64,000 nucleotides of DNA from Moniliophthora roreri (lineage: Eukaryota; Basidiomycota; Agaricomycetes; Agaricales; Marasmiaceae), in assembly GCA_001466705.2 (NCBI GenBank), contig LATX02000123.1, forward strand, positions 434,001 to 498,000. The letters run 5' to 3'. The translations under genes and the position numbers were made by a program. Positions 1-11,865 of this stretch are shown in pieces. The notes under the pieces are model-generated. The model did not search any database, had not been told where the DNA came from, and was given only the letters and a program-made list of their open reading frames with translations. Position 1 is the stretch's first letter; each line of letters begins with the position of its first letter.

Positions 1-1700
1 GTGGAGCTTCCGCGTGCGTCTAGCGCCTCTGCTTCTGTCTGGAAAGAAAGATTAATTTACGACTGTGCAGGCTGAGAGTGCCCTGGAGGTCTGTGTGCTG
101 TGCTTCCTTCCAGATTTACCACTGACATTTTTCAGATATTGTCAACCAACTTGACTCAAATGTAGGTGTTCTGAGCCTTTACATGACAAAATTTTGCGCT
201 GACAAATTTCCCCAGCCTGTATGCAATCCGCCTCTGGCAGCGTATGTGTTTCCGTCACCCGTCGCAACCTGAGGACTAAGATCCACATCAATAGTCACAA
301 GAAGCACTGCCCAACGCCTGATAATATTCTCGGTCCTCGTAAGAAGCGCTCTCTGTCAATTCCAGGACGTAAATTGACTGTTTGTTCTAGGGATGTCTTA
401 TTGGTCTGAACATCGGTGAATCTTTTTTCTGGTACTTTGCGGGTGCTGTCTGAGCATGACTTGCCAGGTTTGAACATATGTACGTTCTGCATCTCCTTCT
501 GGACGAGCTTGCGCTAATATTTCTGGGTAAATCCAGTTGTACCGCTACAGATGTGAGTAACCAGCAAGGTGTAGCAGAGTTGAGTGTACTAAACCCGACT
601 ATCAGCTCGAAAGCCCATGGTTTCGCCGATCTACTGAACTTCCGTTACGCAGTAGGTTTCATCCAAGCATAAGCTTTAAAGTCACTCAGGGAACATGATC
701 TGGTATTGATACAGTGGGCCGTTAGACTTAACTTTAGCGTCACCTCTGCTATCGACTTTGTTTTGTCGATTGCTCTAACCTTCAACCTGGTGAAGTCTGC
801 CAGAAGATTGGAGTGGTGAGTTATCAAAGTTTTTTTTCATAATGGTTCGACTAGGCGCGTCACTTACAACGCAAGTTGTGTAGGACAGACAGTGGCACCG
901 AAGTCGTTTTTGCATATGCACTGAACACAGGAATTTTTGCTAGGTAAGCCTTCAACATCGCTGCGTTACTCTACCATACTAATTCTGAAGCTGCTAGTAT
1001 TTTCTCCTTAACATGTCCTATCACAGTGGGTATATCACGCATCAGTGTTCAACTTGCTGCAGTTCTGATGTCAATCCCTTCTACATTATAGTACGTTCTC
1101 ATGCCGGAAAACTTTATCTTTCTTGCCATGAGGATTATCTTGACGGGCCTGTACACCAATTCGTTGCTCGCGATGTGATTTTACTACTACAATTTTGGCG
1201 CCGTTCTTTGATACTGAAAATTCTCCACAGGCTCAATGCTCGATATTACTTCCAGAAGTCTGATCTCATTGATAATCTCAACGCTCAGACGAACGTTCTG
1301 CTTTATAACGGGCGCGGCTTCGATCGACGGTTCCATGCGTCTTCGTCGACCTCCGCTAGGAAACCCACGATCAACGAGGCAGGACTCCCTCTATTCCAAC
1401 CAAGGGGTGAACGCCGCCAGGTATGAGATACGTTAATACCATTAAACTTGAGCTCATAACACTCGGAAGGTAACCGACACTATTCAGCAGGTGGAAGTCA
1501 AGGTTACGAAGGAAAGATTCCATGACAGTTTAGAAGTGTAAAAGGATGGCTTTCAATCTCAACGACGTGCAAGGCTTGGGCTCGAGACTCCATGTATATA
1601 GACCTAGTAAACGATTTGATTCAGATCGTGCGTTTATTGGGCGCTTCAAGGGCGCTTCCTCATTACAAAAGGGACAGGTGCCGAAGTTTAGATAAATATT
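1..1700. other. No gene recognised; possible unrelated intergenic DNA
   Basis: Open frames here are short, overlap on both strands and match no family I know. The longest (1013-1426, +, 137 codons) has no domain, signal peptide or convincing splice continuation. The last ~40 bases before 1723 are probably the 5' leader of the next gene. Confidence 0.4.
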
Positions 1701-1722
1701 TCAACACTTCTCTTCAACCATC

Positions 1723-2919
1723 ATGTCTTTGACTACATTCATTCTACTCTCTTCTACGTTCGGCTTGGTTAGCCCACTCCCATCACTATCCGACCCAGAT
1801 TCAGCTACCACAGCGAGATCATCGACACAATGGTCTATGCCCGCTCATATCACGAACCTTTCTAAGTCTTTCAACGTTACCAAGTTCTGCGATGACCAGC
1901 GTAACATTCGGATCGTTAATGAAGCTCAGACATTGACAGCTCACGATGACCCGCCCTTCCCCGGAATACCTTCGTCTTCATCCCTCCGAACGTCTTCAGC
2001 AGGAAAGGACATCATCCAGATTCTCTATCCCAAAGGTTCTATCAACCCCAAGAACAACATACTGGGCGGCACAGAGTTCTATGCTTCTCCTATCGACATC
2101 ACGACAGCGAAAAACGTCACATTCGCCTATTCTGTCTTCTTTCCGAAAGATTTTGATTTCGTCAAGGGCGGGAAGCTACCTGGATTGTACGGAGGTCATG
2201 AGGCTTGCTCAGGAGGACGTGGTGCACACGCTTGCTTTAGTACGAGGATGATGTGGAGGAGCAAAGGTGCTGGCGAGCTGTACTTGGTGAGGACCCCGCT
2301 TGACCTTCTCTAATCATCTACTCATGGGCGTGGTTCTTAGTACGCCCCAAAAGACAAGCAGAACTCCTCAGTATGCTCTTCGCCCGGTTCTGTCTGCGAC
2401 TCTACATATGGCATCTCTATAGGACGAGGAAGTTTCTATTGGGCACCTGGAGGATGGACATGCGTGTCGCAAACGGTCATGCTGAATACACCTGGGAAGC
2501 AAGATGGCTGTTTTACTTTGGATGTCAATGGAAAACGCGTCATTGATAGGTGCGACTTGCTCTATCGAGACGAGGACCAAAGCGCTACTCGCCGTCGGCG
2601 TCAAGTTGGCTCTTTGCTGGATCAAGATACTGATATGCCTGAAAATGGAGACGCTGAATGGGAAGAGAAGTTCGATGAAAAGATTTCTGAACTTGACGGT
2701 CGAAGGCAGTCGCTGGGGATCTCTGGGTCTCAAGCGCGTGCGTCTGCTGATGCTGTGGGCTTTGCTGGGATGTTTTTCAGGTATGATCTGGCCATTTCAA
2801 TTGCGATGTGTACTGATATAGTTTTCAGCACATTCTTTGGCGGTCATACTTCGGACTGGGCTAGTCCTCGCGATCAATACGTGTGGTTTAAAGATCTCGC
2901 GATTTCATATAACGCCTGA
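1723..2919 (+). CDS. Secreted polysaccharide lyase family 14-like protein (3 exons, 364 aa)
   Basis: Exons 1723-2286, 2341-2780 and 2829-2919 join in frame across GTGAGG..TTAG and GTATGA..TCAG introns (54 and 48 nt). Residues 1-19 form a hydrophobic signal peptide (MSLTTFILL... to SPLP), so the product should be exported. The core resembles fungal PL14 proteins: a KLPGLYGG motif, a GELYLV strand across the first intron, then SQTVMLNTPGKQDGCFTLDV and a C-terminal SPRDQYVWFKD segment. PL14 members cleave uronate-containing glycans such as glucuronan or alginate; the substrate here is unknown. A low-complexity acidic and Arg/Ser-rich insert (about residues 260-320) sits between the last core strands. 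It is a diverged paralogue of the minus-strand copies near 14-15.5 kb and 44.6-45.7 kb, with the same two intron positions. Family call is firm, enzyme activity is inferred. Confidence 0.85.
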
Positions 2920-3049
2920 AATTCTGGGTTTCATGTACATTGTTATCGGACAACCTATTACTATGTTTCACTACTACCACTACCATTCTACACATATTCA
3001 TAAAGTAATCCGTACATGTAATACTCCCAAGTAATGTATCCATTCAATC

Positions 3050-6000
3050 CTACCCTACCACCGCGTATCCTATCGCAAATTCTTGGCGAGGAAGAGGCCC
3101 AACGATCACATCGAGCATTGCAAGAGTAATCTCAACGCTCTCCTGTTCTCCATGAATGTCTCCCACATAGCCGACGTAACCCTGACCATAACGAGTACGA
3201 AGCACAGCAGCCTCGTTTGTATTATCGTTCCCGCAATACAATGCCGAATTCTGGTCTGCAAATTTCAGATGCGCAGCATGCATGGTAAAGCCCGACTGAA
3301 GCCAAGAGCACGCACTGAACATTTCGTGTTTACGAACAATGTTGACCACGCCTTTCCGATACGACCCACATGTCCATTTGATACCCATCTTGGCCTGCCA
3401 AAATTCGTCGTGAAGGCGGGCACTGGCAAGGGAACTGAAGGAACCTCCAAATACCACCGTGCCTCCATCTTTCGCGAAGGCAATAACACGGTTCAGGACG
3501 TCGGCGTAGCTGGCGATGTTAGCGATACTAGGTTCGTTAATGAGGACGCCGATGAGATCCGGAGAGGAAAGGTTCTGCAGTGCAACTGTTGCTGTTGATG
3601 CTCGGATGACACGAGATTCTCTATCAAGGCGGTTGAACAACAACTGGCGTTCGCTGTTGTAAATGTCTTCATCACCGAGGGATATCACGAGGATGACAGC
3701 TACACCGCTTTCGACTGGAATCGGTTGGCTAAGCGATGCAGACTTCCTTGCTGTCTGCGGACGGTTTTGTCCTATGATAGTGCCTATACGGGTGCCTGAA
3801 CTACTTCGACCTGTTTCAGGGAAAGCTGGCTGGGTAAGCGATGCGGTTTTCCTTGCTGTCTGTTTCGGCCTTCGGGAACGTATGATCGATGTATCATTTC
3901 GTGAGGCACTTGGGCTGTTACTGTGTGAAGGATCTTTTCGACTGTCATATTTGTGATCCAAAAGCCCGAGCATGGCCAGAAGGACACTCGTGGTGGCCTC
4001 TTCTGTGTTGACATCGCCGATATACCCAAAGTAACCTCTTCCAATCCTGAATTGCACAGCAGGCGCCTCTTCATGATTCGTGATAGGCGTAGGCGCCCAG
4101 ACTAGAGACTCCGGCCGGGAATCTGATGTGGGCACATAAACAGCACTGTCCTGTCCGATATTCGCCATGTGTAGCGCCTTCATGCTGTAGGACTGCGGCA
4201 AAGAAGGATTGAGCTTCACGAGCTCGTTAGCTGGATTCTTCTGGAATGTAGTTCGGTGATAAGAGTCCCCCTTCCAAGACAAACCCCAAGCTTGGAAAAA
4301 ATGGCGGTCATTAGGTCCGCACAGGCGGCCGCTGAACTGGCCGGCTGCAACTACGAGACCGCCGTCCTTGGCATATTGCACAACCTGTTTAAGAAGCCCA
4401 GAATGCATGGTATCGGCGATACCAAAATCGGTCACGAATATTCCAACGAGCTCGGGAGCTTTGAGGTATGAAAGCGCGGTCTCTGCAGTGAGTGCCTGTT
4501 TGATGCGAACCTTCTGTCGGAGGGCTGAGTAGACGTGACCGTACATGTCTGGAAACCATGGTTCGCACACGAGGGATATGAGCAGGACGAAGTTCTGACT
4601 GAACGTTGGAGGAGGTTTTGGAGGCGTAGGAATAGGCTTTTTGTTTGGATTCAACGGAGGGGGATCGTATACATGATCAAGTAACCCGAGCATGGCCAGA
4701 ACACTCTGTGTTGCACTCTCTTCACCACTATATCCCAAGTATCCTTTTCCGCATTTGACATGAACGACAGGTGCCTCTCCTGTTAGTCCTTGTGCAGTAT
4801 ACATGGCGTCTTTGGGTGCGATACCATGTATATAGAACGCCTTGATGCGGTATGACGAGGGCAATGAAGGGTTTAGCGAGGCGGTCTCGTTGCGATCGTT
4901 TCGTTTCAACGTTTCATAGGTGTACAGGCCTGGCCTCCAAGGAACATTCCAAACTCGCTCGAAGTGAGATGCCATTTCCGACCATTTGGCCACTGCCGGG
5001 AATATTCCTCCATAAACAGTAATTCCACCATTCTTGGTGTATTCAACGATCGTGTTGGCTAGCCTGATATACTTGTGTTCCGTGATACCTGCATCTGCGA
5101 TGAATATGCCTCTGAGGTAGGGCGAATACATGAGGTCTAGAGCAGCCGACGCAGACGAGACGATCCGGGTCTCAAGTCTGGCAGTTCTAACTGCATCGAA
5201 AAATCTAGTGTACAGTTCCTGGAACGAATTGCTGTGGTCAAGTGCAATGAACATTACGAAGTTGTCCTTCGGTGGGGAGCCTTGGCTCTCTGACGTCTTT
5301 TCTTGTTTGTGGGCGGTGTGGCCGAGAATGCTGCGATCGAGGATGGCTTCAAGGTTTCGAGGTGGTCCATATCCAGCGTCATACAGATGACCGTGAATCA
5401 TCTCCACGATGTACTTTTCTGTACAACTCTTGATACTACGACCCAAATACACATCGTCGCGCAGCTCTTTCAGAATACCCGAGTCATTCCACCAGCCTTT
5501 CTCTGGTAAAAAAGAAGCATCATGGGAGTAGATGCACCTTTCGGATCCAAACTGGCAGCACCCAACCACAGCGAAAATACAAACATTTTTGCCACTGCGA
5601 GTGCGATTCATGAGGTTCGGGACACGACCACACTGTAATAGAATGATACATTACTCACAGATCGTCTCGAATACTCTTGTCGTCAGGACCATGTGAGAAC
5701 TTGCATTGAGTACCACGGTTGCAACCTTCGCGATTGTAGAATCGGCATGCGATACTGTTGCCGATATGTTCGCAATCACTTGATCCAGAGTCTGAAACAG
5801 CCTCGTAATTATCCATAGGCTGCTTGAATCGCGGAAAACCATATTCTTCGTCCGAGTACTCGTCATCTGAAGGCGAGTTTTGACCTTCCTTAACCATCTG
5901 CTCCACAGCTTTGAGCTCAGCTTCCGTCTCCGGGTTACGATTGTCGTGCTCTATGAGTTTTTCAAAATCTAAGTGCTGGCATTAGAAAGCAATCCGGATT

Positions 6001-6545
6001 TGTAGAACTCAACCAGACCTATTGATGCGCCATTCGCACGCCATAACTCTTTACGAGCAAGTCCACGTCGATATCGAGCTTTGACGTTCTTTGGATCGTA
6101 TATGAGTGCTTCAGTTGCGACTTCTTCCGCCTGCTCGTACCTAAAGAATTCTACTTATTGCCAGGGCAACATTGAAACATAGACGACGAACAATTTGAGC
6201 TTTAGATAGGCAGCAGCCAAATTCGACAGTAAAATCGGCTTTCGTCCACCCAGATGAAGAGCTTTCTCATATTTCTCGGCTGCTTCTGAATATCTCGTCT
6301 CTTTGAATAGCTGATTCCCCTTAGAAATGAGACCATGTCAGTAAACGGCTAAAATCTGACGTTCCTGCTTTGCACACCTCTTGTTTCAGTTTCTCTCGAA
6401 CTGCTGTTCTCACCTTCGCACGTTTTTCGCGCTTTTGAGCGCGTCGAACCAGTGCTTCTCCATTGGGTCCTGATGCTGCATCATGCCTGGCGACTCGGCG
6501 TAACTGAGGTGATAAAATTTGGGAATTATCAGGATGTAAAGACAT
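3050..6545 (-). CDS. TPR / tandem CCCH zinc finger / triple GATase-like domain protein (5 exons, 1090 aa)
   Basis: Exons 6545-6378, 6319-6192, 6140-6019, 5968-5659 and 5594-3050 keep one frame; the second donor (GTTCGT) is weak. Order: basic N-terminus (1-56); TPR repeats (about 57-150; GNQLFKE, NLAAAYLKLK, DPKNVKARYRRGLARKEL); acidic Ser/Asp linker; CCCH finger 1 (C214-x7-C-x5-C-x3-H232); finger 2 (C248-x7-C-x6-C-x3-H267); then three copies of a ~200-residue alpha/beta domain at about 354-550, 577-790 and 874-1079. Each copy has a (V/I)(F/L)xSL-type first strand, a YxKDGG or equivalent segment, a LNPSLP-YxxKAxH-like segment, a GxGYxGYxG turn and an AMLGLLDH-like end. These look like class I glutamine-amidotransferase-fold (ThuA-like) domains, without an obvious Cys nucleophile. 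CCCH fingers usually bind RNA and TPRs bind proteins, so a nuclear or cytoplasmic RNA-linked scaffold is plausible. The domain-3 function is inference. Confidence 0.8.
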
Positions 6546-6696
6546 GAGAAAGGATGGAATGCAGGGTTAAGGTATAAATCTTTAAAGAGGCGAAAAGTGC
6601 CCAGCTGCCAGGCCAGATGATAGTGCAGAAGAAAGGCCCTCGGAATTTGGCGATGATCGGTGAACCTAGACCAGAACCATGATGACACATCTCTTC

Positions 6697-7014
6697 CTAC
6701 ACTGTAACCATTCCAGTTTCTCCTCTACGCCCCGTTCCTTTGACACAACCAGGGCAAAGCATGCAGAATCCGGTATTCATCAGGAAGAACCTAGGGTCCG
6801 CAGTCAAAGCTATTTTTCCCCCTCTTTTTAGCGCTCCACTAGAAACCTGCATACATGCTTGCTCTCCAAGTCCACCCCAGACGTCTAGTATGGTTCTAAT
6901 CGAGCGAGGTACGAGCGATTGAGTCTGCTTACAGGAGACTAGTATGGTTCTATGGAGCATATCATCAGATGCTCCGATTATCCAAAGTATGCCACCCTCG
7001 ACAGTCTGCTGCAC
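6697..7014 (-). CDS. Possible small Cys-motif protein, unrecognised
   Basis: A minus-strand frame of 105 codons ends in a segment CMLCPGCVKGTGRRGE, which resembles a single CxxCxGxxxGxG zinc-binding repeat of DnaJ/BSD2-like proteins. The segment upstream contains possible GT and AG sites (GTAAGC near 6930; AG near 6890 and 6825), so the true gene may be spliced and longer, extending towards 7050. There is no second zinc half-site. It could equally be chance. The gap to the TPR/CCCH gene start is about 150 bases, so the two would be in tandem. Confidence 0.25.
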   Translation of the reverse strand: MQQTVEGGILWIIGASDDMLHRTILVSCKQTQSLVPRSIRTILDVWGGLGEQACMQVSSGALKRGGKIALTADPRFFLMNTGFCMLCPGCVKGTGRRGETGMVTV

Positions 7015-8492
7015 TCCGGGATCATGTGGACTCGCCTGTGCCCTGGCCCTTACAGCAGTTCTACTGGCTGACCCTTTTCATGAACGTTCTTTTTGATTTC
7101 AGTACGTTACAGGTGGCACTGAATCAGAGAAACTGAGCGGTTTATGTTACTGGTATGTTAAGGACATTCTTTTGGCTTTAAACTGGTTTTGACAACTTTA
7201 TCTCAGATCAGATCAGACGATGGCCCTATCATTTCCGCAACCCACGTAACTGCCCTGCCAATGTAAGGAGCCCGAAGCGCCGTAGATGCGGGCTAGGATG
7301 CTCAACGCCCCAATCACGACGCTCATAAACTCTTGAGGCGCTACGTCACCAGCGACCACTTACTGACAACCCGGCACGGCTCTTTCTTTTGAGAGGTTCT
7401 TTCAGACTTCGACCTGGGTGAGTCTCCGCTCTTTGACACCCTTTGTGCCCGTCTTCCATACCTTTGTGAAACTCCGTCCTAACACGCGTGACTGACGTAC
7501 GATGACAGTACCAGCATGGGCGCCCCCCGAACGTGACACATATTGATTCATACTGGTTGCACTCGTCCTTGAGAGGCGCCACATAGCTGTGCCCCAACTA
7601 CCTGAATAATGTATCCATCGTGATCATTCAAGGATTCATCCCGCAACTGTGGTGCAGTGGTACACGTCACCTCAGTACATGTGGGATGCCGAGACCCATT
7701 CATCTAAGTGCGACCGTTACAGCTTCTCTTTGACTACTTAATTCCCCACGGGGTACCAGCTAATTTCCCCAGATGCATGTCAGCGACTTTTGCCTTCTTT
7801 TTCGGACCTCAAACAAGCATTGTCTGACACGAGGCCGCGATTTGGAGTTGCGTGTCCGGTAACGGCTGTCATGATGGACTTGGAACTGCTACTGTACAGC
7901 TCACGCTGTTGGAACGATGGCTGCTTAAACAACAATTCTTCCCCTTTCATTCTCATTGGAACGCCCCGCTGTACTTCCGGATGCACTCAGCACCTCAGAC
8001 TTCACAAACGACCATCCGACCGCCGTCCCAATGGGCTTGTAGCGGACATTGGTGCTTTAATGACAAGGCTATGTTTATAGCACGTTCGGACCTAACTGGA
8101 AGTAGTTGAATGAGCTCGTATGCTTCGGACATTGTTTGATATATCCTTGTATACATGCACCCTGCTAAAAAGATGTAAATCGGTCGACAGCAAATAATTT
8201 TGAGGGTCTGCTGACCCGACTTGTGAGGCAGTGATTGGTAAAACCTTTACTCACGTTTTGCGAGATTCATGCGGGTTTTCTCAGGTTCCTTCATCAACCG
8301 GTTCCTATCCGACACCGGTTCTTATCCCGTACCTCCGTAAGGAGGTATAAAGCAGTTTCGCAGCCGTTCGTTTATCTTTTCCCGTCATTTCCCCATTTTT
8401 GTGGCACCAACGGTCTTCACGCAGGACCTGGTTCACCCAAGCCGATCTCTAGCAAGCTGAAGCTAAAGTGGCTGGTCAAAGTACTGTCAGCC
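7015..8492. other. Intergenic, no supported gene
   Basis: Frames in this stretch are short and mutually overlapping. The in-frame extension from 8235 to 8492 ahead of the phosphatase could be translated, but its composition (many F, H, P, R) looks like leader rather than conserved protein. A basic stretch in it (RFLSRTSVRR) would be compatible with a mitochondrial presequence if the upstream ATG is used. Confidence 0.4.
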
Positions 8493-10088
8493 ATGACTAC
8501 CATGGTGCAGCACGCGCCATCTCAAGCTGGCCTTGACTGGGCATACTCTGAAGACATTCCGGGCTCAAGATGTGGTCCCGACGACGGCCCATGGCCCCGA
8601 CCTTACCAGATCTTAGAGGAGGAGGATATTTGGCGCGAATTGAGGTTTCTAGCAAAGCCTCAGACCTTTCATTTTGATACTTCGCGGGGCTGGAGAGCCG
8701 ACAGTATCAATTTTCAACCATCGCCGTCAACAAGAACCCAGGATCGCTACGTGGTTAAGCAGCTGGAAATTAATGGAAGGCAGTGGTCGTTGACTGGTGT
8801 TTTTGATGGTGAGTTTCATATCATATTCTATCGAGCGCTCAGATATTCATTGCATCCCGCAGGTCATCTTGGAGATGTCACTGTTGAACACGTATCACAT
8901 CATTTACCCATAATTATCCAAGAATTTCTCCAGAATGCCTTTGAGAACGAGCCGTCGCGTCTCAGGTACGTGATGATCTATTTTTGGAAAGAATTTTTCA
9001 CTGATCCAACTGCAGTGATCCAGCTTTCATTTCCCAGTCCTTCTCGCGTTCAATTACTGCTTTTGATAAAGCCATTGCTGGAGACGTCTTGAACCTTTTC
9101 GGCGGTATCGAAGGCTTGTCCAATTACACTGATGCCCAGATCAGACAGGTCATCAATGACCAGCACAGAGGTGGCCACAACTATACCAAAGCCCGTCTCA
9201 ATATGTACGGAACTACCGCTCTCGTCGCTCTTGTTGATCCGGATCACAATCATCTCTGGATTGCGAACGTGGGTGATTGCAAAGCTATCCTTGTATCCCC
9301 GATGGAAGGAGATGATTGGGAAATCAATGTGCTTACGACGGACCACAATGGCGACAACGATGCCGAAGTCGAACGTGTTCGACAGCAACATCCCGATGAA
9401 CCTGAATGTGTCGTTGACCGTCGAGTCTTAGGCGCTCTGGCCCCATTCCGCGGTATGTGAACAACAGCTCCCACAACGGAACCAGTGTTTATTTTTATGC
9501 ATGTTTTTCTTTTCCTTTTTAGCCCTCGGAGACACTCCGTTCAAGCAACCTCCCGAATTCACTCGTCGTATTCTCTTCAACCTCCTTCCGGGTTTCCACG
9601 ACACTTCACCCTGGGAAGAATTTCTCGCTCGCAACCGTACCCCTCCATACATCTCATCTGAACCTGAGATCACACATTACCCTCTGTCGCAACGCAAACA
9701 CTCCAGGCCTGGTCCCAGGTTCCTTATCCTGTCTTCGGATGGTTTTTCCGACTTGTGCAGCAGTGAAGGGCAGCACAAGATTATCACGGACTGGGCGAGG
9801 CATGTTGTACAAGAGAGTAGGAACGACAACCCCTTGACAGGGTTGTTCAATTCCATGTCGTCAGCGACAACTCCGGAATCAAATATCAACAACATTCTAC
9901 CGACGTATCCGTTATCCCCTACGTTACCTACTGCCCCTGGTGCAGGACAAGCGTCAAGAAATATGGCATTGAGGTTACTGAGGCGAGCATTGGGCGGCGA
10001 GGATAGGCTGAGCGTGTCAAAAGTCCTGACATTGGACATGGACGCCGCTTGGATTGACGACACGGCGATTGTAGTGCAAACGTTATGA
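8493..10088 (+). CDS. PPM/PP2C-type Ser/Thr protein phosphatase (4 exons, 473 aa)
   Basis: Exons 8493-8808, 8863-8965, 9016-9452 and 9523-10088 join in frame with GT-AG introns of 50-70 nt. PP2C signatures occur in order: metal-binding D105-G-H (GVFDGHLGD, split by intron 1), NVGDCKA with D227, TTDHN, a LILSSDGFSD strand with D358, and a C-terminal DDTAIVVQTL (464-473) that supplies the last metal aspartate. These residues coordinate the two Mn/Mg ions needed to dephosphorylate phospho-Ser/Thr. Overall layout (long insert between HN and SSDG, terminal Leu) is nearest to the pyruvate dehydrogenase phosphatase-like branch of fungal PP2Cs. The start is uncertain: an in-frame ATG at 8235 would add 86 residues and possibly a mitochondrial presequence. 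All catalytic residues are present, so it should be active. Confidence 0.88.
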
Positions 10089-10980
10089 GTTTCTCCTTGG
10101 CATGAGGAACTATCGGGTACCTTCGGTCAGGGTTACATCTATCTCTTTCCTGTTCTTGTCGTTCTGGGTTTCTCTTCGTGTGGGCTACGGGTCGTAGGTG
10201 GCTTACGGTTTACTTTAGCATGCCCGTTAATTTGTCGACATGTTTTGTGCGCTTTCTGTTCTTCGTTTTTATCCTCATCATTACGATACCAGTCAAATGT
10301 TTCTAGTGTGTATTACCAAAGTGTTGATACGTTGTATAAGAATTGAGTGTACATATTTAGCAGATTTTCGTTTGCAAGCTGACCAGTTTGAAGCACTTGC
10401 CGCGGATCGGAAAGATGGCACGATGACGGAAGGAAGGCTCGGAATGGGGATGTGTCGGAAACAAGTACCGCTTCTCGGGTGGCCGCAAAATTTGAACCTG
10501 TTTGAACCTGTGCTGGGTCAAGTTCACGGAGAGCGGCTGGAGTAGTTGAGGTACCCGAGGGCCCCTGAAAGCCCCGCAGGGGGGTTGTTTGCCTTGACAA
10601 AATATTCTTAAAACTCCCGTTCAAAAGTCGGACAAAATGGACCCCGGGAAGCCCGAAACCTGTTTGCGATGTCGGACAAAATACCTCGCCTCCGTGGTGA
10701 TTTCGCGTCAGAGCCTTTCCGGTTATAGGCTCTCTTTTGGAGGTCATTTGGAAGTCATTTTGAATCTCCTGAATTCCCAGCCGTTTGGACGCTTTTCACA
10801 GGTTCTCTTTACCTCTGGGAGCCGTTGGACCCAAAGTACTTGAAAATCTACCAAATTTGATAGTACAGACCGTTTGAAAGTCGGACAAGATCACCTAGAG
10901 TTCAACGTTTCGGCGTCGGGCAAAAATGATGGTCTGGGCGAACGACCTTTGTGGGAGCTTTCAGGGGCTAGTACAGTAAT
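10089..10980. other. 3' region and intergenic DNA with recurrent TCGGACAA words
   Basis: No gene is visible. The octamer TCGGACAA occurs at about 10629, 10674 and 10877, each followed by an A-rich stretch, within a 300-base region with GC-rich patches such as GAAAGCCCCGCAGGG near 10568. This looks like decayed repeat DNA. Confidence 0.3.
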
Positions 10981-11528
10981 TGGCAGCTCCTTTAGACAGT
11001 GAAACTTTTTGTGCTTCAGAATGAAAAACAACCACCCCCGGTGACAATCAGAGTACACTGACAGCACATACATGATATTCTAGGTTTACCTGAGCCTTTA
11101 TATGGAGTATAAAGAGATGTTGAGTAGTGCGGTGAAAGCGATCAGTGAAAAAAGCTGTTATCGGCCGTTTTCCTCTCCTTTAGACAGTCCCCCAAAATTG
11201 TCGTAATCTGATTGCCTGTTTCATGCTCTGAAATTATGCACAACTTCAACATTGCTCTCTGTACCCCAGAAAAGTATCAGAACTTGTTACATGATACATG
11301 AAATGTCTACTGTAGAAAACTTGAGTGGAACGGCCTTCATTACATTGCAGGAAAAATCATTGCCTGCTCCAAGCAGTTTTTGGCATCCAGTATTTCACTG
11401 ATTTGTTCAACTTCCCTACAGAAATTATGAGAGGTAGTTAATATATCATAGATTGATAATGCAAAAAGTCCGAAGGGAAACGAAGGTGTTTTAGTGGATT
11501 CTGAGGCCAGTGTCTAAAGGAGCCGCCA
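10981..11528. mobile_element. Candidate MITE with ~18-bp terminal inverted repeats
   Basis: The left end TGGCAGCTCCTTTAGACA and the right end, read on the other strand, TGGCGGCTCCTTTAGACA differ at one base over 18. A further internal copy of CTCCTTTAGACAGT lies at about 11177. The 548-bp interior is AT-rich and has no coding capacity. I could not identify a clear target duplication, so the superfamily is open. Confidence 0.45.
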
Positions 11529-11865
11529 GTTGGCTGGACGCGGATCGATTCTAAATTCGTGACTCTGAGTTTGTCTCCCTTACCATCATCTAGCAGCTCG
11601 CACCGTAGATGAGTGGTAGATGGAAACCATTCCTGTTATCTCTGACTACTTGTTCCACTTCTTTTTTTTTTTTTTTCATTAGGCGGCAGGGTTACATTCC
11701 TATCAACAGAAAGCCAATAGTAGTGTCGGAGCTGGATTGGAGCATAACTGTTACTACTCCTCGTCCGGGCTGCCCAGGCTGCCCATGTGTCTTTCTCTCC
11801 CATCTCTCCCACGGCAACTTATCTAGGATACGGATCTAATTTAACACCTCCAGCTTTGGTTCCAT
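11529..11865. other. Intergenic; T-rich tract
   Basis: Contains a run of 14-16 T around 11661-11677 and no recognisable gene. It is probably upstream sequence of the UbiA pseudogene. Confidence 0.3.

Noticed and set aside
1013..1436. 137-codon plus ORF at the left end
   Set aside because: No motif, overlapping frames of similar quality, no splice support.
3083..5509. Plus-strand open frames opposite the TPR/CCCH gene
   Set aside because: They are shadows of the long conserved minus-strand exon and show no domain.
8235..8492. N-terminal extension of the PP2C gene
   Set aside because: In frame, but the composition is leader-like; kept only as an alternative start.
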